DNA of 64,000 nt. Source: Gimesia aquarii (GTDB lineage Bacteria; Planctomycetota; Planctomycetia; Planctomycetales; Planctomycetaceae). Shown piece by piece: positions 11,070-18,186 of this stretch. The translations under genes were made by a program, and so were the position numbers. The stretch spans positions 6,650,334 to 6,714,333 of the forward strand of contig NZ_CP037422.1 of NCBI RefSeq assembly GCF_007748175.1. Direction: 5' to 3'. How positions within the stretch are numbered: position 1 is the stretch's first letter; each line of letters begins with the position of its first letter. The notes under the pieces are model-generated. The model was not told where the DNA came from. It made no database searches and saw only the letters and a program-made list of their open reading frames with translations.

Positions 11070-11678
11070 CTAGTCAGTGGTTGAACTTAAGTGACAGGCA
11101 ACACAGGACAAAACCACATTGCTGGCTGACATTTTATCCATTTTTGCCCGAAAAGTTCGATTCGCTTTCTCTTCACGCTGGGCGATCCAAAGGCAGGACT
11201 GTTGTTTCTGTAAATTATTTGCTCCTATGGGGATGTGATTTTCGGGAGCAAATGTAGAAACTCCCCACCCCATTAGAATCCCAGCAAATAGAATCAACGC
11301 TGCGTTCATAAGCCGTCTTTGATAAAGCTTTGACTTTGCAGACCGTTTTGTAAGTTGATGCGATTCTGCTTCTGCCCTTAAACGTGTTGCCGCTTGATCC
11401 GCCATCCGTACAGATTCTGCAGACAAAAATGGATGCTCAGCTTGTGGGAAAAGGCCGAAAGATTTCTGATCCTGAGTCTGATGAAGATCAGTACCGTACT
11501 CGTTGAAATCATCAGCTGCCATATCATCATTTAGAATCTGATGAAATGTATCCAATGCTGGCGCAAGAGTTTCTTTCATCTGCCGACAGCGAGAGCACAA
11601 TTGAAGATGCCATTGCAACTCTTCGCAATTGTGATCAGTAGGATGAGTAATTAGATCAAACGCTTCGTCACAATTCAT
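11070..11678 (-). CDS. Transmembrane anti-sigma factor with N-terminal ZAS-like motif and C-terminal CVACH
   Basis: A 202-residue protein overlapping the ECF sigma gene by 4 bp (ATGA), the classic sigma/anti-sigma arrangement. Residues 24-31 read HLQLCSRC, the HxxxCxxC zinc-binding signature of ZAS anti-sigma domains that hold their sigma factor in the cytoplasm. A single transmembrane helix (LMNAALILFAGILMGWGV) sits near residues 125-142. The remaining ~55 residues should be outside the membrane and end in CVACH, eight residues from the C-terminus, which is a CxxCH pattern as in c-type haem attachment. Whether haem binds is unknown, but a redox or haem-linked signal is possible. The likely role is to release the sigma factor on an envelope signal. 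Confidence 0.8.
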   Translation of the reverse strand: MNCDEAFDLITHPTDHNCEELQWHLQLCSRCRQMKETLAPALDTFHQILNDDMAADDFNEYGTDLHQTQDQKSFGLFPQAEHPFLSAESVRMADQAATRLRAEAESHQLTKRSAKSKLYQRRLMNAALILFAGILMGWGVSTFAPENHIPIGANNLQKQQSCLWIAQREEKANRTFRAKMDKMSASNVVLSCVACHLSSTTD

Positions 11679-12253
11679 GATACATCTCCTTCCGAAGTCG
11701 AAGCTTCAGAAAAACGATGGGCCAATTGAAGCAATCCGTTTTTCACACGTATTTTTGCTGCTGACAAACTACAATCCATGGTTAAAGCAATCTCAGTAAA
11801 TTTCATTCCGCCGAAAAAACGCAATCGCAGCGCATCGGCTTGCACTTCCGGTAATTCACAAAGGTATCGCGCCAATAGCGCAAATTGTTCTGTTTTCAAG
11901 GCAATTTGTAAGGGAGTCTCTGACGAACTGGGTTCGGGTACCACAACTGCATCAGTCATTGACGAATGAACAATTTCACGCGGCTGGCGTTGTTCCCGCT
12001 TATAATGACGACGACACAAGTTTAAAAAAATAGTCCAGAGCCAGGTCGAAAATGCAAATGAAGGATTATAGGTCTCACGTGCAGCGAATGCAGACAAAAA
12101 TGCTTCCTGCACCAAATCTTCCGCGGCCGAAAAATGACCAAATTTACTCCAGGCAAACCGTAACAGACGCTTACGATAACGTACCACCAATTCATCGAAC
12201 AGAAGATACTCTCCTGCACAGACGCGTTTCATAATGGTGGCATCGTCATACAT
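11675..12253 (-). CDS. ECF-type RNA polymerase sigma factor
   Basis: A 192-residue sigma-70 family protein with region 2 at residues 18-85 (FDELVVRYRKRLLRFAW, then AEDLVQEAFLSAF, the -10 recognition helix) and region 4 at about 128-180 (ADALRLRFFGGMKFTEIALTM, helix-turn-helix for -35 binding). Regions 1.1 and 3 are absent, as in ECF sigmas. It starts at ATG 12253 and overlaps the downstream anti-sigma gene by 4 bp, so the pair is co-translated and probably autoregulated. The target genes cannot be read from this window. Confidence 0.92.
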   Translation of the reverse strand: MYDDATIMKRVCAGEYLLFDELVVRYRKRLLRFAWSKFGHFSAAEDLVQEAFLSAFAARETYNPSFAFSTWLWTIFLNLCRRHYKREQRQPREIVHSSMTDAVVVPEPSSSETPLQIALKTEQFALLARYLCELPEVQADALRLRFFGGMKFTEIALTMDCSLSAAKIRVKNGLLQLAHRFSEASTSEGDVS

Positions 12254-12405
12254 GAAAATGATCCGGAAGTTAAACTGCTATAGCTCCAAGAGCTTACAAA
12301 ACGCATTTCCCTTATTTGGAAGTGTATTCTCAACTCACCAATTCTATCGAGACTCAGAGAGTCGATGCAACCTGAATTGCTCATTCTCCAGTTCTTAAGC
12401 AGCAT

Positions 12406-13269
12406 TTAGTCTTTAAGATCAACGCCAATCTGGTAAATTTCTTCGGTATCCAGCAGGAGATCATTCGATTCAAACAGCTTTTGGATGGCCGCTTTATGAA
12501 TCTTCATCTTTGTACCTCCTGCTCCAATCGCTCCGTAACAGAGAACCCCTTCCCGATCTGTAGCCTTATCCATCACGTCAACTTCCTCAATCCCCGCTGG
12601 TGGAACCGCATTCAAATCAATGGCAACTTTAAGCTGCTTCATCGGCTTCCAACAGGCTGCCGGGAGCAGTTTCACCCCCGCTGCACCAGCGGAAATAATG
12701 AGGTTTGTATCCTGATTGACTGCTTCAATCTGCTTGTGGTCTTTTAAAGAGAGGGCTTTTAATTGTGCTCCTTGCACAACAGTAGTAATTGCATCACAGG
12801 TAGCCTGAGCGCGCTCTTCAGAACGGGAAGCCACAATCACATTTGCCCCGAGTTTTGCCAGTAATTGTGCTGCACGCTGACCAACGGGACCGGTTCCTCC
12901 CAAAATCAATGCAGTCGTTTCAGAAAAGTTGAGATGCTTCCCCGCCGCCAAGACTGCAGCGGCCGCTGTCGTATTGGAGCCATTGGAATCAATCATTACG
13001 GAGACACGAACCGGGCCGAAAAACAACTCTTGAACTCTTTGAAAGAGTGTCTCCCCTTCCTGAATCTGGCTCCCCCCCACAAACAACGCCGTGTGATGCA
13101 AGTCTTTGGCCCCGCGAGTAAACATCGCTCCATGTACCAATGGTGTCACATTTTCAGGTGTGATATCACCGTAACTCATCAGCTCATCAACACCAGCGTC
13201 GATGGCGACAACACGATCAAATGTGCTGGGCTGCGCATCAGTATCCAATTGAATCAATATCTTTTTCAT
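12406..13269 (-). CDS. mtdB: NAD(P)-dependent methylene-H4MPT dehydrogenase (MtdB/MtdA type)
   Basis: A 287-residue protein starting at ATG 13269 (MKKILIQLDTDAQPS). It resembles the bacterial methylene-tetrahydromethanopterin dehydrogenases, which oxidise methylene-H4MPT to methenyl-H4MPT with NAD(P)+ in formaldehyde oxidation. The N-terminal part has the family's QLDTDAQPSTFDRVVAIDAG and a Pro-Leu-Val-His-Gly segment; the nucleotide-binding loop LGGTGPVGQRAA lies near residue 135, followed by VIVASRSEERA, a basic patch consistent with NADP use. Its neighbour upstream on the same strand is fae, which supplies methylene-H4MPT. I cannot tell MtdA-, MtdB- and MtdC-type enzymes apart with certainty by eye. 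Confidence 0.85.
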   Translation of the reverse strand: MKKILIQLDTDAQPSTFDRVVAIDAGVDELMSYGDITPENVTPLVHGAMFTRGAKDLHHTALFVGGSQIQEGETLFQRVQELFFGPVRVSVMIDSNGSNTTAAAAVLAAGKHLNFSETTALILGGTGPVGQRAAQLLAKLGANVIVASRSEERAQATCDAITTVVQGAQLKALSLKDHKQIEAVNQDTNLIISAGAAGVKLLPAACWKPMKQLKVAIDLNAVPPAGIEEVDVMDKATDREGVLCYGAIGAGGTKMKIHKAAIQKLFESNDLLLDTEEIYQIGVDLKD

Positions 13270-13316
13270 GTTAGTTCTGAAACTCATCAAAGCCAGGGAA
13301 TTGTAATAGACAGAAC

Positions 13317-13346
13317 GAAAAACCCCTGCTCTGAATGAACAGGGGT
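13317..13346 (-). terminator. Intrinsic terminator after fae
   Basis: On the minus strand ACCCCTG and CAGGGGT form a perfect 7-bp stem with an 11-base loop, followed directly by TTTTT. It lies 32 bp after the fae stop codon and 47 bp before the mtdB-like start codon, so it should set fae expression well above that of the downstream gene. Confidence 0.85.
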
Positions 13347-13378
13347 CTGAATTCGATCTTTCCACCTAATCAAAAATT

Positions 13379-13876
13379 TTAGCCAGCGTAGAAGGGATGA
13401 GAGGCTTCACTCTTCTTGGCTAGCATTTCGTCAGCAGAAGGCTCGCTTTTCATGGCGCGAGCAATTGCTTCCTTGGTGGCTTCGTAATTGTAATCAAAGA
13501 TCTTCTTGTCATCATCTGCTTCCCAGTGAATGAATACACCACAGACAATCACGAGATCTTCACACTGGTCTTTGGGAATGACACCTGCTTCAACACTGTC
13601 TGCAACAGCTTTTGCAACAGCGTACTGAGCGGGTCCAAACATTTGAACTGCTTGCTTAGCCCCTTTAATAGTTACCTTTGTCACCATAACTGTAGCAGGT
13701 TTCACAGCCAAGTTAGGTGAGAGTACCGCAAGCAGATTACTATGTCCCATTTTCTGGCTGGAGAGAGCATTTGCAAAAGCCACTCCGACAGGACCATTTT
13801 TGTCACCAATCAATAAATCGATATGAGAAACTTCATTACCTTCACCAACAAGTGACTCACCGACAAACATTGACAT
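13379..13876 (-). CDS. fae: Formaldehyde-activating enzyme Fae
   Basis: A 165-residue protein from ATG 13876, preceded by GGAGAACGAAG; the frame is open further upstream but the family begins here (MSMFVGESLVG). Fae catalyses condensation of formaldehyde with tetrahydromethanopterin to methylene-H4MPT. The catalytic His lies in EVSHIDLLIGDKNGPVG near residue 18, and the pterin-binding segment LAVLSPNLAVKP follows. Length and sequence are full. The gene sits directly upstream of the methylene-H4MPT dehydrogenase gene with a strong terminator between them, and is divergent from an ATP-grasp gene likely to belong to the same pathway. Planctomycetes are known to carry H4MPT genes, though the physiological formaldehyde source is often unclear. 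Confidence 0.96.
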   Translation of the reverse strand: MSMFVGESLVGEGNEVSHIDLLIGDKNGPVGVAFANALSSQKMGHSNLLAVLSPNLAVKPATVMVTKVTIKGAKQAVQMFGPAQYAVAKAVADSVEAGVIPKDQCEDLVIVCGVFIHWEADDDKKIFDYNYEATKEAIARAMKSEPSADEMLAKKSEASHPFYAG

Positions 13877-14114
13877 TCTTCGTTCTCCATTTCGTATTAG
13901 GTTCTTACAATTATGCGCAGTGCACAAATTAAAACGGATCACGAATACCGCAGTCCTGGAGGGACGACGAAGCAAACTCTCGTTTTGATTCGCCTTGGAT
14001 CATTCGTAGCCTGTCCTATTTAATAACAATTTAAGAACAGGATTGCCAGTAATCCGCTAGAATTCACACTAAATCCTCATAAAATATTATCACCTACTCC
14101 CAATTCACAATTTG

Positions 14115-15452
14115 ATGAATAAACAAGAACAGATAGAAATTCCAAAGAACCCTGAGCTACTCATTGTTGGAGCGAGCACACGAGCTGCCGCATTTTCTGC
14201 CCTGCGTGCCCAATTCCAGCCGCTCTGTGTAGATCAATATGCCGACCAGGATCTTCGTGAAATTGCGCAAATGCTTCCCAAAACAAGCGATGAATCAAAT
14301 TGGTTGCAGGACCTTGACGAACGTTCTTCAATGGAGTGGATCTATACTGGGGGAATGGAAAATCATCCGAAATTTATCGAGCAAATCAGTCTAAAACATC
14401 AGCTGCGAGGCTGTGATCCAGAAAGTCTGTCTTATGCCCGGGATCCTTTTTTCCTAGAAGAAATCCTGTCTCGAACAAAAGTCCAAACTCCCACCTGTCT
14501 TACGGCTGACTCCAAGCCAGATGGAAATTTGAAATGGTTGAGTAAACCAACGCATGGTTCAGGAGGCCACGGAATCCATTTTGTGGACGCGACCTATTCA
14601 AAGTCTCTGAGAAACAAAGCTTGCTATATACAGCGCTACCAACCTGGAATTCCACTTTCGGCCCTGTTTATTGCTTTTCGCCACGTCTCTGTTTTAGTGG
14701 GTATTTCCATGCAATTTGTTGGAAATGCCGCCCTCAATGCGAAACCATTTCAATTTTGTGGTGGAGTCACACTTAATTCTTTTCCATCCTCATGGAATCA
14801 TGCCATACAAGAACTGGGGCAAACAATTGCACAACGGTGTCACATACAGGGCATTTTTGGCTGTGATCTCATCCTGGACCCAATGCAAGAAAATCGAATC
14901 TGGTTGAATGAAGTTAACCCGCGCTATACAGCGTTAACTGAATTATTTGAACTACAATCTCAGCTTCCAATCCTATATTGGCACATGGCCGCCTGTCGCA
15001 CCTTTGAAGAGCAAAAGATCGACTTTGAGACTCCGTTACAACTACAAAAACAGCTTCTAGAAGCCCAAAACCAGACGCGACCTCAAATTGCCAAAGGGAT
15101 TCTCTACGCGGCTCAGGATACGACTTGTCCTGACATTGATTGGAACCACAATTTGTCAAAAGACCTCTACCAAATCCCGGAACTCGCTGATATCCCCCAT
15201 CCAGGAACAGTCATTCAAAATGGTTCTCCCATCTGTTCAGTTTATGGAGTCGGAGAGAACCACCAATCCTGTCTCCAGTCACTGGCTGAGAGAATCGTCG
15301 AGTATACGCGGCTTTTTCAAGCGGATTCCCGGAGAGAAAATAACGCGAAGGCCATCATTAACAAGCTATGGCCTGAAATGAAAACAGAAAATTCCCTTTT
15401 TTCCCGTTTTTTCACAAGCGAGAATGAATCGCATTCGTTTCTTGAAGATTAA
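14115..15452 (+). CDS. ATP-grasp ligase (COG2232-like) of the H4MPT cluster
   Basis: A 445-residue ATP-grasp protein from ATG 14115. The N-terminus has a Rossmann-like LLIVGASTRAAAFSALRA; the ATP-grasp core shows KPTHGSGGHGIHFV near residue 140 (phosphate-binding loop) and FGCDLILDP with WLNEVNPRYTALTEL near 250-280, the magnesium-binding Asn/Glu site. Proteins of this kind are annotated as predicted ATP-dependent carboligases and occur in bacterial methanopterin gene sets, where they may add a carboxylate or glutamyl group during cofactor synthesis. That role is inferred from context: it is divergent from fae by about 240 bp. No standalone biochemical evidence can be read from the sequence. 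Confidence 0.8.
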   Translation: MNKQEQIEIPKNPELLIVGASTRAAAFSALRAQFQPLCVDQYADQDLREIAQMLPKTSDESNWLQDLDERSSMEWIYTGGMENHPKFIEQISLKHQLRGCDPESLSYARDPFFLEEILSRTKVQTPTCLTADSKPDGNLKWLSKPTHGSGGHGIHFVDATYSKSLRNKACYIQRYQPGIPLSALFIAFRHVSVLVGISMQFVGNAALNAKPFQFCGGVTLNSFPSSWNHAIQELGQTIAQRCHIQGIFGCDLILDPMQENRIWLNEVNPRYTALTELFELQSQLPILYWHMAACRTFEEQKIDFETPLQLQKQLLEAQNQTRPQIAKGILYAAQDTTCPDIDWNHNLSKDLYQIPELADIPHPGTVIQNGSPICSVYGVGENHQSCLQSLAERIVEYTRLFQADSRRENNAKAIINKLWPEMKTENSLFSRFFTSENESHSFLED

Positions 15453-15567
15453 ACGAAATGGTTATAAAATCAACTTAGGAAATGACATTCTAGCGGATGA
15501 TCTACAAAACAAAAAATAAACCATTGCAATAGTTTATCACGCAGTATGAAGGATTAATTACAGAGCG

Positions 15568-16920
15568 ATGTCCAAGTCAACTGATATCAAAATTGTTGAG
15601 GCGAAATTTTCAACTGAAGAAGTTCCATTTCGTACCCCTCTGAAATTCGGTGGACGAGTAATGGACAGCAGTGTCCTGTTAAATGTGGAAGTCGTTGTTG
15701 AAACACGCAATGGAAAACAGGGTATCGGAATTGGCAGCATGCCTGCTGGAAACATCTGGGCTTGGCCATCGACTGTTGTCAGCCCCGATGACGGCCTGAA
15801 AGCCATGATCGCGTTCCTGGAAGAAGCTGTCGAAATTGCCAATATCTGTCCGGAAATTGCGCACCCGATTGATCTGATGTATCATATTTCGGCTGAGTAC
15901 CATTTCATGGGAAAAAAACTTTCGAAAAAACTAGGCCTTGAGGAGGAAATTCCCGAGCTGGCCCAGCTCGTTGCATCCAGTCCATTGGATGCAGCCATTC
16001 ATGATGGTTTTGGACGTGCGAATCATATCAACAGCTATAACGGCCTCTCCTCGGAATATATGAACTATGATCTGATGGAATACCTGGACGATCAGTTCCA
16101 GGGAGAATACCTGGATCAGTACACACTCCGTGACCCCAAACCAATGCTGCCGCTCTACCATCTTGTGGGAGCGCTAGATCCGATTACTGAAGCCGATGTT
16201 TCTGAACGCATTGATGATGGTTTACCTGAGACACTGGGAGAGTGGATCAAAGCAGACGGGCTGACCCATCTAAAAATCAAGCTCTCTGGCGATAATCTCG
16301 ACTGGGATATCAGCCGTGTGATTGCTATTGAAAATGAAGCAGTCAAAGCACAAGGAGAACGAGGGCAAGATACCTGGTTTTACTCACTGGATTTTAATGA
16401 GAAATGTGAAAATGTAGATTATGTTCTCGACTTTTTGAACAAAATACGCGAGCAGACACCGGCTGCCTTTGATCGAGTTCAATATATCGAACAACCCACA
16501 AATCGGGACCTTAAAGCCAATCCGGAAAATAAAATGCATGAAGCAGCCAAGATCAAACCAGTGGTCATTGATGAATCTCTGGTCGACTATGATTCGCTGT
16601 TACTAAGTCGCGATCTGGGTTATTCAGGTGTCGCTTTAAAAGCCTGCAAAGGTCAAACGGAATCACTGTTTTTGGGAGCTGCCGCGCAGAAGTTTGATAT
16701 GTTTCTCTGTGTGCAGGATTTGACTTGCTGCGGTTATTCTTTTCTGCATTCTGCCAGTTTAGCGGCTCGAATTCCAACCATAGCCGCAATTGAAGGTAAT
16801 GGCCGCCAATATTGCCCTGGCCCAAACAAAAAGTGGACACGCTCTTATCCGGGTATGTTTAACATCACTGATGGAACAGTCAAAACGGCCGAACTCAACG
16901 GTGATGGTCTCGGGTTCTAG
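15568..16920 (+). CDS. Enolase-superfamily (mandelate racemase/muconate lactonising-like) enzyme
   Basis: A 450-residue protein with the enolase-superfamily plan: N-terminal capping domain (residues 1-150) then a TIM barrel. Barrel residues are visible in order: KIK at 236-238, metal ligands D275 (LDFNE), E308 (YIEQPT) and D335 (VIDES), and Lys358 in ALKACKG. Such enzymes abstract a proton alpha to a carboxylate and stabilise the enolate on magnesium. The substrate cannot be named; the unusual acidic N-terminal section and length are above the ~370-400 residues of typical mandelate racemases. The gene stands alone, convergent with a site-2 protease gene 15 bp away. Confidence 0.85.
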   Translation: MSKSTDIKIVEAKFSTEEVPFRTPLKFGGRVMDSSVLLNVEVVVETRNGKQGIGIGSMPAGNIWAWPSTVVSPDDGLKAMIAFLEEAVEIANICPEIAHPIDLMYHISAEYHFMGKKLSKKLGLEEEIPELAQLVASSPLDAAIHDGFGRANHINSYNGLSSEYMNYDLMEYLDDQFQGEYLDQYTLRDPKPMLPLYHLVGALDPITEADVSERIDDGLPETLGEWIKADGLTHLKIKLSGDNLDWDISRVIAIENEAVKAQGERGQDTWFYSLDFNEKCENVDYVLDFLNKIREQTPAAFDRVQYIEQPTNRDLKANPENKMHEAAKIKPVVIDESLVDYDSLLLSRDLGYSGVALKACKGQTESLFLGAAAQKFDMFLCVQDLTCCGYSFLHSASLAARIPTIAAIEGNGRQYCPGPNKKWTRSYPGMFNITDGTVKTAELNGDGLGF

Positions 16921-16935
16921 ACACGAGAAACACTT

Positions 16936-17634
16936 CTACCAGGGATTATTCCGCTGTTGGTATGCCTGAAAGTTAAAAAAGGCAAATAAAGCAAACATAA
17001 TGCCTGCAAAGCGATATTGCTCTTTGAAAAAATAAAAGGCTAGTGCGCCCGCAGCGACCATTGAAATCTGTAGAGCCAACACATCACCTCGATAACGTTT
17101 GACGGCTTTGCAGATATCCTCACAAATGTGTCCCCCATCCAGGGGCAGCACGGGAGCGAGATTAATCAATCCCCAATATAAATTGATGAAATACAAGTAA
17201 TGGAATGTAGTACTAACATAGATTGCCCCTTGCTGATCCAAGTTATTCCAAAAACCGAACCTTATGGAAATGTATTTAAAAAACATGACTGCTCCGAGCA
17301 GTCCGAAACCGGCCAATGGTCCTGCTGCTGATACAATGATTGACCGCTGGGTTGTCATCCCCGAATAAGGCTGAAACGTGGCCAGACCTCCAAAATGATA
17401 TAACATAATTTCAGGGGGCCAACCAAAGTGTTTTGCCATGACGGCATGACCCAACTCATGAATCAGAATTGATACAAAAACACAGGCAATCCAGATCAGC
17501 GTCATTTTTGGATCATCGGGGTACCATCCCATGAACGCTGACACAGCCCAGAATAATGGATGTACGCGGACTGGAATCCCAAACAGAGAGAAACGCAAAT
17601 CAAATTCTGTGGGATTAACGTTCCCCAGCATCAT
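16936..17634 (-). CDS. Site-2 protease family (M50) zinc metalloprotease
   Basis: A 232-residue polytopic membrane protein. The zinc site HELGH is at residues 59-63 inside a transmembrane helix, and the third ligand segment is in NLAPVLPLDGGH near residues 158-170, the NPDG-type motif of the M50 family. About five or six hydrophobic helices are visible. M50 enzymes cut transmembrane substrates such as anti-sigma factors or regulators. This one lacks PDZ and CBS domains, so it belongs to the small rhomboid-free, SpoIVFB-like group. Two anti-sigma genes are in this window, but no direct link can be shown. Confidence 0.88.
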   Translation of the reverse strand: MMLGNVNPTEFDLRFSLFGIPVRVHPLFWAVSAFMGWYPDDPKMTLIWIACVFVSILIHELGHAVMAKHFGWPPEIMLYHFGGLATFQPYSGMTTQRSIIVSAAGPLAGFGLLGAVMFFKYISIRFGFWNNLDQQGAIYVSTTFHYLYFINLYWGLINLAPVLPLDGGHICEDICKAVKRYRGDVLALQISMVAAGALAFYFFKEQYRFAGIMFALFAFFNFQAYQQRNNPW

Positions 17635-17908
17635 CTTAACTTTCTATTTTCACTATTAGCAAAACGGCTCCGCAGTAATGAGAAACTAAAGTAGTACCAG
17701 ACAGCATACTCGATTTCTATTTGAATCGTTCATCGCTGGAATCTCTTAATTCTGTTTCAAATGTATCCTAGCTATAAAATCAAGGCAATTGCAGTTCATG
17801 TGACATGCATAATGCTACTTTTTTTGTATCAGTTTTTATTGAATCAGTTTACAGTACTGAAATCGTGTTGGAATATAGGGGCTTTATCCAGATTCACAAG
17901 ACTTAACA

Positions 17909-17936
17909 TTGACGCAGTTCACGAAAAGGATACGAT
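17909..17936 (+). promoter_or_regulatory. Predicted sigma-70-type promoter of the retron RNA
   Basis: TTGACG (17909-17914) and TACGAT (17931-17936) are separated by 16 bases, matching the consensus at five and four positions. Transcription would start near 17943, about ten bases before the a1 arm of the retron RNA, which is where a retron promoter is expected. Confidence 0.6.
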
Positions 17937-17952
17937 TTGCAGTCTTGATGGG

Positions 17953-18122
17953 CAGTGGGTCGCACAAGTTCTGACTCTAACTGAATCCTGACGGATCACT
18001 TAGAGTACTGCGGGGATACCCCGTGGGAGAAGTATTGACCATTCTACGATATGTGAAGTATCGCTACGATAGACTCTTATCGTAGCAATACTTCGCTACA
18101 GGATCGGTTGTGCGGCCCGCTG
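17953..18122 (+). ncRNA. Retron msr-msd RNA
   Basis: Just upstream of the retron-type reverse transcriptase. Arm a1 CAGTGGGTCGCACAA (17953-17967) pairs over all 15 positions with a2 TTGTGCGGCCCGCTG (18108-18122), with two G-U wobbles. G17968, immediately after a1, is the natural branching guanosine. The msr part then has a stem-loop at 17974-18006 (ACTCTAA/TTAGAGT outer stem, ATCC/GGAT inner stem) and another at 18008-18026 (CTGCGGGG, ATA loop, CCCCGTGG). The msd part has a 17-bp hairpin with one mismatch (18055-18071 with 18078-18094, loop GACTCT). Reverse transcription from G17968 would copy leftwards from about 18107. Size (170 nt), order msr-msd-RT and structure all match retrons. The exact msDNA ends are not known. 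Confidence 0.87.
18055..18094 (+). repeat. msd hairpin of the retron
   Basis: GAAGTATCGCTACGATA and TATCGTAGCAATACTTC form a 17-bp stem with one mismatch and a 6-base loop (GACTCT). It is the longest stem in the retron RNA and the expected template for the DNA hairpin of msDNA. Confidence 0.88.
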
Positions 18123-18132
18123 GTCATCTTTG

Positions 18133-18153
18133 TTACTTTATTGAGTAAAGTAA
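18133..18153 (+). promoter_or_regulatory. Hairpin between retron RNA and reverse transcriptase gene
   Basis: TTACTTTA and TAAAGTAA form a perfect 8-bp inverted repeat with a 5-base loop, lying just after a2 and before the RT start. A second weaker stem, AACCTG with CAGGGTT (18165-18181), would cover the AGGG ribosome binding site of the RT gene. Together they may separate RNA from RT expression or limit RT translation. Confidence 0.5.
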
Positions 18154-18186
18154 TACCATATTTTAACCTGACTGCAGGGTTTCTGA

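Noticed and set aside
17761-17991. 76-codon open frame upstream of the retron
   Set aside because: It runs over the predicted retron promoter and into the msr-msd RNA, has no ribosome binding site and has no recognisable protein pattern; the RNA explains the sequence better.
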